From Flavobacteriaceae bacterium (GTDB lineage: Bacteria; Bacteroidota; Bacteroidia; Flavobacteriales; Flavobacteriaceae): a stretch of DNA of 56,641 nt. Location: positions 1 through 56,641 of the forward strand of contig JAIXYI010000033.1 of NCBI GenBank assembly GCA_027490305.1, in the 5' to 3' direction. A model generated the notes under the pieces. That model was given only the letters and a program-made list of their open reading frames with translations, had not been told where the DNA came from and did not search any database. Position numbers and translations under genes: made by a program. Below are positions 50,964 through 56,641 of the stretch, in pieces. The first letter of the stretch is position 1. The number at the start of each line of letters is the position of its first letter.

Positions 50964-52001
50964 ATGGTGCAGGATCCTTCCTTAGAAGCCGAAGACGACG
51001 AACTTTACGAGCATTACCGTTTCGACGTATCGAAAGGGCAGGCGTTGCTGCGGATCGATAAGTACCTGATGGGGCACATCCAGAATGTGACGCGAAACAA
51101 GGTCCAGAAAGCGGCTGACAATGGTGATATTTACGTGAATGATGTGCCGGTCAAGTCGAATTATAAGGTGAAGCCGGGCGATGTCATCCGCATCCTGTTC
51201 CCACATCCGCCTTTTGAGAACCTGATCATCCCCGAAGACATCCCGTTGGATATCGTGTATGAAGACGAGGTGTTGATTGTGATCAATAAACCACCCGGAC
51301 TCGTCGTGCATCCCGGACACGGAAATTACACCGGAACACTCGTCAACGCGCTTGCGTATCACTACCGCGATCTTCCTCTGAACTCGAGCCAACGGCCGGG
51401 TTTGGTGCACCGTATCGATAAAGATACCTCCGGACTTCTGGTAGTAGCCAAGACCGAGCATGCACTGGCCCACCTGGCGATGCAGTTCGAGAAAAAGACG
51501 TCGGAACGCGAATACCGCGCCCTTGTTTGGGGCAATGTAAAAGAAGACGAAGGAACCGTCGAAGGAAATATCGGTCGCCATCTCAAAGACCGGATGCAAA
51601 TGGCCGTTTTTCCCGAAGGCAGTGATGGTAAGCCGGCAGTGACGCATTATAAGGTCATTGAGCGTCTTGGATACGTTACGTTGGTATCGTGTAAACTGGA
51701 AACCGGGCGCACGCACCAGATCCGGGTGCACATGAAATACATCGGACACACTTTATTCAACGATGAGCGGTACGGAGGTGACCAAATATTGAAAGGCACC
51801 ACGTTCACGAAATATAAACAGTTCGTTGATAATTGCTTCAAAGTACTCCCACGACAGGCCCTTCATGCGAAAACACTTGGCTTCGTTCATCCGGTTAGCG
51901 GCGACTTCATGCGTTTTGATTCGGAGATGCCGGCCGATATGGAAGAGTGCATCGCGAAGTGGCGGGTGTATTCCAAATCGCACCAGGAAGAGGAAGAATG
52001 A
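50964..52001 (+). CDS. RluD-type pseudouridine synthase
   Basis: 345 aa: an N-terminal S4 RNA-binding domain (LLRIDKYLMGHIQNVTRNKV to VKSNYKVKPGDVIR), then the RluA-family catalytic domain with the active Asp in HRIDKDTSGLLVVAKTEHAL, and LVSCKLETGRTHQIRVHMKY. This architecture belongs to RluD, which modifies helix 69 of 23S rRNA, but RluC-like specificity cannot be excluded. Co-transcribed with the PASTA gene. Confidence 0.94.
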   Translation: MVQDPSLEAEDDELYEHYRFDVSKGQALLRIDKYLMGHIQNVTRNKVQKAADNGDIYVNDVPVKSNYKVKPGDVIRILFPHPPFENLIIPEDIPLDIVYEDEVLIVINKPPGLVVHPGHGNYTGTLVNALAYHYRDLPLNSSQRPGLVHRIDKDTSGLLVVAKTEHALAHLAMQFEKKTSEREYRALVWGNVKEDEGTVEGNIGRHLKDRMQMAVFPEGSDGKPAVTHYKVIERLGYVTLVSCKLETGRTHQIRVHMKYIGHTLFNDERYGGDQILKGTTFTKYKQFVDNCFKVLPRQALHAKTLGFVHPVSGDFMRFDSEMPADMEECIAKWRVYSKSHQEEEE

Positions 52002-52005
52002 CCTC

Positions 52006-53640
52006 TTACTTCCGATCAAAAGCAATCGACTGAATACGATCACCGTTGACCAGAATGCTGCGCCATCCGTCTGCCGTGCGTAGTGAATAGGAACCCACGA
52101 CCATTTTGTCGGGCGCTACTAAAATGCCCTCCATTTCGTTTTCGCCTATCGTTATTTTATAGGAATGCCCGTCGACAAGTGCAATGTAGAATTCGGCATC
52201 CGTTTCCGAATTGACAAAGTGACCATTGGGTGCGCTGTCGCGGAATCCGGAAAAATCCCCCTCTACCTTTTTCAGGCTGTAGGGCGCGTGATCGGTGTAA
52301 TAGGCCGTGACGGTCATTATCCCATCATTCCCTTTCGTAAACTCTTGCTTGAAGGCGGGATCGTATTTTTGGTGGAAGAGGTTGGGGCCTTCCCGCTCCA
52401 ACTCAACATCATTGCGTCCGGCCCGTACCAGGAAGAGTACGCCTTGTTTTTCGATGAAACGGAAAAAAAAGTCGGATTCGGTCAGGTACATACCCAAGAC
52501 GGATGCCACTTCTACATAGTCGCCGGTTGTTTCCGGAGTCGTTTTCCAACCGATGGCATCGGGCGCTATGCCAAAGAAGGCATCGGCCATCTCACGCGTT
52601 TGGGTCGAAGGCACGCTCTTACCCGTATTGGTCAGGGTAAGCAGGCTGATGTTTTGGTCTGGAAAACGCAAAACGGTAGACTTCCATGCGCCGGTCGCAC
52701 CCTCGTGGAAGCGATAGGGCCGTCCTTTATACGAATCGAATTCGAGTCCGTAACCGTAGTTGGGTATAGTAGCCCCTACCACAGGACGTTGGCTTTCGGC
52801 CAGTACTTCACGCGGGAGGCCCGTTACTTTTTTCCCTTGCAGGATTTCCTCCCAACGGATTTGGTCGCGCAGTGTGGTAAACAGGTTGCCATCGCCACAA
52901 ACGTTCCACTTCCAGTCATACGTCGTCCATTCGCCAAAGTTGAAGTAGGCACGTGCAATTGGGCCACGGATGGCAGTATAGTCGCTTTCGAATGATGTGC
53001 CCGGCATACCCAACGTCTGGAACATGCGGTCGGTGTAGGCCCTGAACGACAGGCCCGAGGCGGCTTCGACCACCATTGCCAGCAGGATATAGTTGGTGTT
53101 GCTGTACCGATACTGCGAGCCCGGTGTGAAGTTCAGGGCGTTCTGTCGCTTCATAAGCGCGAGTACATCAGAGTTGGAAAACGTGTGTTCCCACCAGGTG
53201 TAGCCCATCAGCGACCAGAGGTCGTAGCAATCACGAAGGCCACTGCTATGGGTCAACAAGTGCCGGATGGTGATGCGATCAGAAACGGATGGAAGCAATC
53301 CGGGAAGATAGGTGTGGACATCGTCGTCAAGCGATAGTTTTCCCTCGTGGATGAGTAGCAAGACCGCCAAAGCCGTGAATTGTTTGCCATTCGACGCGAT
53401 ATTGAAACGACTGTCAGGCGTAATGGCTGTTTTCGTCGACAGGTCGGCAAAGCCCGAGCAGCGTTGGTAGACCGTCTTTCCATCCCGGATGATGGCGCAA
53501 GCCACACCCGGCGCATCGGCGGGTACATCTTTATCGGCGATGGCATCCAGTTTTTGGACCAACGCAGGCGAGAGTGCTGTCTGGGCACCGGCAAGTGCCG
53601 ATGTGACAAGCAGAACGATTCGGAAGGCAAGACCTAGCAT
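52006..53640 (-). CDS. Serine hydrolase, beta-lactamase class C / penicillin-binding-protein fold
   Basis: 544 aa. A signal peptide (MLGLAFRIVLLVTSALAGAQ) is followed by the class C beta-lactamase-like domain, with the catalytic Ser83-x-x-Lys86 in FNIASNGKQFTAL, YxN in YRYSNTNYILL, and a HEG motif (RFHEGATGAW) in place of KTG. The C-terminal ~180 residues form a lipocalin-like beta domain (FDYRKYDPAFKQEF region with EGILVAPDKMVVG). Such proteins are usually peptidases or esterases of the envelope rather than true lactamases. Confidence 0.9.
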   Translation of the reverse strand: MLGLAFRIVLLVTSALAGAQTALSPALVQKLDAIADKDVPADAPGVACAIIRDGKTVYQRCSGFADLSTKTAITPDSRFNIASNGKQFTALAVLLLIHEGKLSLDDDVHTYLPGLLPSVSDRITIRHLLTHSSGLRDCYDLWSLMGYTWWEHTFSNSDVLALMKRQNALNFTPGSQYRYSNTNYILLAMVVEAASGLSFRAYTDRMFQTLGMPGTSFESDYTAIRGPIARAYFNFGEWTTYDWKWNVCGDGNLFTTLRDQIRWEEILQGKKVTGLPREVLAESQRPVVGATIPNYGYGLEFDSYKGRPYRFHEGATGAWKSTVLRFPDQNISLLTLTNTGKSVPSTQTREMADAFFGIAPDAIGWKTTPETTGDYVEVASVLGMYLTESDFFFRFIEKQGVLFLVRAGRNDVELEREGPNLFHQKYDPAFKQEFTKGNDGIMTVTAYYTDHAPYSLKKVEGDFSGFRDSAPNGHFVNSETDAEFYIALVDGHSYKITIGENEMEGILVAPDKMVVGSYSLRTADGWRSILVNGDRIQSIAFDRK

Positions 53641-53655
53641 ATAACAGTTATTACG

Positions 53656-54012
53656 TTAGGGTTGGTTAAAGGTGGCGTGCACGAAGAGGGTGTCTTTTCC
53701 TTCTTCGTATACAATTTTCCGATTGGGTTGGTTTTCCAGTTCCCATTGCCCGTCGACGGTGAATTTCATTTCCGAATAGGCAAAGGCCGTCCGGGAATGC
53801 AGGCACGCTTCATAAACCGAATCTTTGATGACTTCCTTCATCGCATAATCCTGTTCCCACGAAAGCGGATTGCCTTCGCCGCGCATGCCCACTGACTGGA
53901 TGTTCTTCTTACCCGTTACGGTCAGGGTGACGAACACGGTTTTGTCGGTAGCTTTCTGCACACAACTACAGGCTAGAAGTCCGAGGAGGAGGATAGAAAG
54001 GTATTTTTTCAT
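53656..54012 (-). CDS. Lipoprotein with starch-binding-like fold
   Basis: 118 aa with lipobox LLACSC (Cys15 or Cys17). The mature part (VGMRGEGNPLSWEQDYAMKE, DSVYEACLHSRTAFAYSEMK, FTVDGQWELENQPNRKIVYE) matches the beta-sandwich pattern of CBM20/CBM48-like modules that bind starch. Whether this copy binds sugar is unproven. It overlaps the end of the DoxX gene by four bases (ATGA) and is translated with it. Confidence 0.72.
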   Translation of the reverse strand: MKKYLSILLLGLLACSCVQKATDKTVFVTLTVTGKKNIQSVGMRGEGNPLSWEQDYAMKEVIKDSVYEACLHSRTAFAYSEMKFTVDGQWELENQPNRKIVYEEGKDTLFVHATFNQP

Positions 54013-54497
54013 GATACGGATTTTTTAGTTACGAGATAATCAACACTGAAACGACCACCGCCCAATACGAGGTGCTGTAAGGCTACAAAAAGGAAGGCAA
54101 GTGCCGGCAATTGTTGCCACAGTTCGGCGCCCGCATGCTGCACGTAGGCCGCGACGAGCATCGTACAGATGATAAGAAACGAGAATACCCGAGTTTGGAA
54201 TCCTGCGATCAGCGCGAGTCCGCCCACACCTTCCGCGAAAGCGCCCATCCAGGCGAAGAACCCAGGAAACATCTTGAAGATGCCACCGTATTCGGCGACG
54301 TCATTAGGGAACCAAAACGCGACTTCAAAGAAATGGAGGTTTGTTTGTGGCGGACTCCACGGCAGTCCGAATTTGGCAGCACCGAAGTTAAATGCGAGCA
54401 GGTAGCCACAATAAAGGCGTGGTACGATCAATAACAGTTCCTGGCTCCAATGTGGAAGGAGGATCGGACGTGTCAGGCGGGTCAGCAGTTTTTTCAT
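54009..54497 (-). CDS. DoxX-family membrane protein
   Basis: 162 aa from the ATG at 54497. Four membrane helices and the DoxX pattern LLLIVPRLYCGYLLAFNFGA, FFAWMGAFAEGVGGLALIAG, VFSFLIICTMLVAAYVQHAG and LPALAFLFVALQHLVLGGGR. DoxX-like proteins take part in membrane redox or thiol stress responses; the exact reaction is unknown. It forms a pair with the overlapping lipoprotein gene and follows the AraC-type regulator on the same strand. Confidence 0.85.
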   Translation of the reverse strand: MKKLLTRLTRPILLPHWSQELLLIVPRLYCGYLLAFNFGAAKFGLPWSPPQTNLHFFEVAFWFPNDVAEYGGIFKMFPGFFAWMGAFAEGVGGLALIAGFQTRVFSFLIICTMLVAAYVQHAGAELWQQLPALAFLFVALQHLVLGGGRFSVDYLVTKKSVS

Positions 54498-54575
54498 GGG
54501 TATGACAGTTTGATGGGACAAAGCTGCGGATAATGCAGATGCCCGTCGCGCCATATCATGATTTGACCCCTTTTT

Positions 54576-55805
54576 CTATAGCTTTCGCTCCTTGATGTAT
54601 TGCTGAGGCGTTTGTCCCACGGCCTTACGGAACGCCCTGTTAAAGGTCGTCTTGCTGTTGAACCCGCAGTCATACGCCAGTGATAGCAACGTGTGTCGCT
54701 TGTGTTCCTGTTTTTCGAGGCGTTGGATGAAGTCGTCGATGCGGTATTGGTTGACCAGTTCATTAAAGTTCCGCTGGAATACGCGGTTCACAACACGGCT
54801 CAATACGGTAATGTTGGTGTCGAGGTGGCGCGCAAGGTCAAACAGCGTCAGGTCGGGTTGTTCAAACAGGCGGTTTTCGGATAAAAGCCGTTCGATTTGT
54901 GTGCCGATCCGCTCCATGTCGGCCGATACCGGCGCTTCGTTTTCCTCCGGTTCTTCGTCCAATGAAATTTCCTCGAATGATTCGGCCGGTGCATCAAGAC
55001 GAAGGCGGTGTGCGGGTAGGGAATACATCATGGTGTCGCCTCCAAAAACCCGGGTTCGGAAGAAAAAAGGCGTTGCGACGGCGTTATTGTATCCCGCGAT
55101 GCCGATGTAGTAACAAATAAGGGCAAACGATAGGAAATACCACCAACTGTCGCTGTAGTCGACTTTATAGAAAAGGCCAAAGACCGCTACGTAGAGCCAG
55201 GCCGCCAGTGTAAGTAGGAAAGCGATGAGGAAATTACGTACCCACCGGAAAAGGAAATCCCCGGCGTTGCTCAATACCTGCTCCACCATCTTTTTGTATC
55301 GGTTGTAATAACGGATGGCGGCTACGACGTAGAGGATCATACTCACATAACCCGCTATTTGGTACCAGTCGTCAAAATCCGGATCCTGTTCGTTGGCAAG
55401 AAAATAATAGCGTCCGAGGATGAGTTTGTCGTACACGACCATTACCACACAAAAGAGATTGTAGAGTATGGCGGGGAGGAAATGCGGCCAATGTTTCTTT
55501 CTGAGCCGAAACTTCGGGTTGAACAGGCTCACCACATAGAAAAACAGCACCGGACCGAAGAGAAACAGTTGTTGGAAGGGCACGTAAAAAAGGAGATCGC
55601 GATAGGGTTGGGTGCTATACCATCCGGCAAAGCCTACCATCCACGGCACGATATAAAGGGCGGCCAGCAACGAAAAAAGACCCAGCCACGCGGCCGGGCG
55701 CTGTTGGTTGATCCACCCTTTATATAAAAAAAGCCCTGTGTACACCACATTGTGCACGAAGAACACCAGCAAAAGCGAACTGTGAAAGTTAAAGTCGAAT
55801 ACCAT
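54576..55805 (-). CDS. Membrane-anchored AraC-type transcriptional regulator
   Basis: 409 aa. The N-terminal ~250 residues have seven hydrophobic helices (SLLLVFFVHNVVYTGLFLYK through FALICYYIGIAGYNNAV), and the C-terminal ~100 residues are an AraC-type DNA-binding domain (DLTLFDLARHLDTNITVLSR, FNELVNQYRIDDFIQRL, LLSLAYDCGFNSKTTFNRAF then RKAVGQTPQQY). This 7-helix plus AraC form is common in Bacteroidota and probably responds to an envelope signal. The DoxX-lipoprotein pair behind it is a possible target. Confidence 0.9.
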   Translation of the reverse strand: MVFDFNFHSSLLLVFFVHNVVYTGLFLYKGWINQQRPAAWLGLFSLLAALYIVPWMVGFAGWYSTQPYRDLLFYVPFQQLFLFGPVLFFYVVSLFNPKFRLRKKHWPHFLPAILYNLFCVVMVVYDKLILGRYYFLANEQDPDFDDWYQIAGYVSMILYVVAAIRYYNRYKKMVEQVLSNAGDFLFRWVRNFLIAFLLTLAAWLYVAVFGLFYKVDYSDSWWYFLSFALICYYIGIAGYNNAVATPFFFRTRVFGGDTMMYSLPAHRLRLDAPAESFEEISLDEEPEENEAPVSADMERIGTQIERLLSENRLFEQPDLTLFDLARHLDTNITVLSRVVNRVFQRNFNELVNQYRIDDFIQRLEKQEHKRHTLLSLAYDCGFNSKTTFNRAFRKAVGQTPQQYIKERKL

Positions 55806-56389
55806 TCGTACAAGTATACGGAATTTGTGCGAAGTAGGGTAGTGGGGAGTGGTTTAGGGTTTAGGGTTGATGGTTCTGAGTTGAGAGTTAGGAGTTGAGG
55901 GTTGAGGGAAGGCAAGGGTTTGGGGTTGAGAGGTAAAGGTTATGATTGTCTCTTAGGGTTGACCGTGATTGCGGTGGGTTGACAGTCGGGTATGTCAGGT
56001 GAACGTTCTGGGCGATTCGTCTTGGGGAGTAGTGCCTATCAGCAGCGAACCCTTTTCCAAAAGGTTTTAATCAACGATAGATACCGCCAGAGGTTTAGCA
56101 GAAGATGTGGTTTTCGTGTAACCAGACTTTCAACTGCTGTTTGCAATCGGAGTGCTTTTCCTAGAAGGTGCGCAACATTTTCTTGGCAATTTGAGACAAA
56201 AACACAGAGTTCAGAATGGGACTATTTGTTATGGAGAGTAACAGCTTATCTGCTAACGTTTGGCGGGTTTGTGTTGGTTGCGGGTTTTGGAACTGGGTAT
56301 TCTTGGCTAGGTGAAAAGTAGAGAAAACTCGGGTTGCTTATTCACTAGATTTCCGCTAATTGCATGTAACGCCTTAAAGCCAATTTAAG
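55806..56389. other. Gene-free spacer with heptad repeats
   Basis: Heptads run at about 55850-55935 (GGTTTAG, GGTTGAT, AGTTGAG, GGTTGAG). Beyond them the sequence is unassigned. A plus-strand frame at 55992-56321 has biased composition, no family resemblance and no promoter, so it is not called as a gene. CTGCTAACGTTTGGCGGG near 56250 resembles the core boxes of the cassette array but has no partner in view. Confidence 0.55.
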
Positions 56390-56641
56390 TAATGTGAGTT
56401 CGATATAAGCATGCGCTCAGGATGGTGTAAAACAGCAGGATGCAAGGCGCATTCCGCGGCGGTAGCGGCGCTATCGCGAGGAAATGCAACGAAGCAGACG
56501 GGTGGTTTCCGTCATCAGCTTCGGAAAAGTAGCCGAAAATTACTCCGCTAACAAGCATTTTGCAAATCTTGAGTAAGACAGGTGTTGTTTTTGAGTTAGT
56601 TACAACGCGTCTGACAAAATGCTTATATCGAACTCACGTTA
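56390..56641. mobile_element. 252-bp element with 23-bp terminal inverted repeats, at the window edge
   Basis: TAATGTGAGTTCGATATAAG plus CAT (56390-56412) matches the reverse complement of the final 23 bases (56619-56641) at 22 of 23 positions. The interior has no open frame of interest but is GC-rich in the middle (GCGGCGGTAGCGGCGCTATC). It is either a MITE-like element or two adjacent IS ends; the window ends exactly at the right repeat, so flanking duplications cannot be checked. Confidence 0.65.

Noticed and set aside
55992..56321. 109-codon plus-strand frame near the right edge
   Set aside because: No homology pattern, no promoter, composition unlike the core genes; kept only as part of the spacer note.

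Overview
The window looks like chromosomal DNA of a flavobacterium (Bacteroidota, Flavobacteriaceae) with a fairly GC-rich core. The evidence is type IX secretion sorting domains, glutamine synthetase III, DUF4920/DUF6146/DUF6787-type proteins, a LuxC-like reductase beside a dicluster ferredoxin, start codons without Shine-Dalgarno sequences and TAnnTTTG promoter boxes. Both edges fall in repeats: an IS256-type transposase start at the left, and a 252-bp structure with 23-bp terminal inverted repeats (TIRs) at the right.

Layout. 0-5 kb: transposase fragment, secreted leucine-rich-repeat protein, small membrane protein, broken pirin gene, SnoaL-like protein, Crp/Fnr regulator. 5-11.5 kb: a 21-bp minisatellite, mnmA, then a SAM-I riboswitch driving a trans-sulfuration enzyme and homoserine dehydrogenase. 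The spacer between those two genes is built of 7-bp repeats and a duplicated 132-bp MITE-like element. 10.7-19.4 kb: a three-gene operon (LolD-like ATPase, LIC_10190-like membrane protein, TIGR02757 protein), msrA, small membrane and lipoproteins, serC-serA, LuxC-like reductase and ferredoxin.

19.4-25.9 kb is the standout. It is an AT-rich accessory array of single small genes, mostly secreted or lipoproteins of unknown function. At least four have ends complementary to each other, of the form GTTRnnn...nnnYAAC. They are separated by attC-like hairpins or by about 215-bp REP-flanked elements. Those elements carry the decayed first codons (MSRKYKF) of what looks like a REP-associated tyrosine transposase gene. 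The pattern resembles an integron cassette array without an integrase in view.

26-37.8 kb: ilvE, a DUF4920 lipoprotein, a haem-motif lipoprotein with mnmD, two lipoproteins, glutamine synthetase III, a two-gene secreted-protein operon with 37-residue repeats, a tandem pair of double OmpA-domain proteins and a DUF1573 protein. 38-50.2 kb: valS; a long minus-strand run rsfS-ftsH-LUD-cdsA-psd-acyl-CoA-binding protein-lipoprotein superoxide dismutase; birA, SRPBCC protein, pyrE, NUDIX, coaD and ddl. 50.3-55.8 kb: PASTA protein with RluD-type pseudouridine synthase, serine hydrolase, lipoprotein with DoxX, and a membrane AraC-type regulator. The last 0.8 kb has no convincing gene.

Degenerate heptanucleotide tandem repeats recur in many spacers. 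No rRNA, tRNA or CRISPR array was seen.
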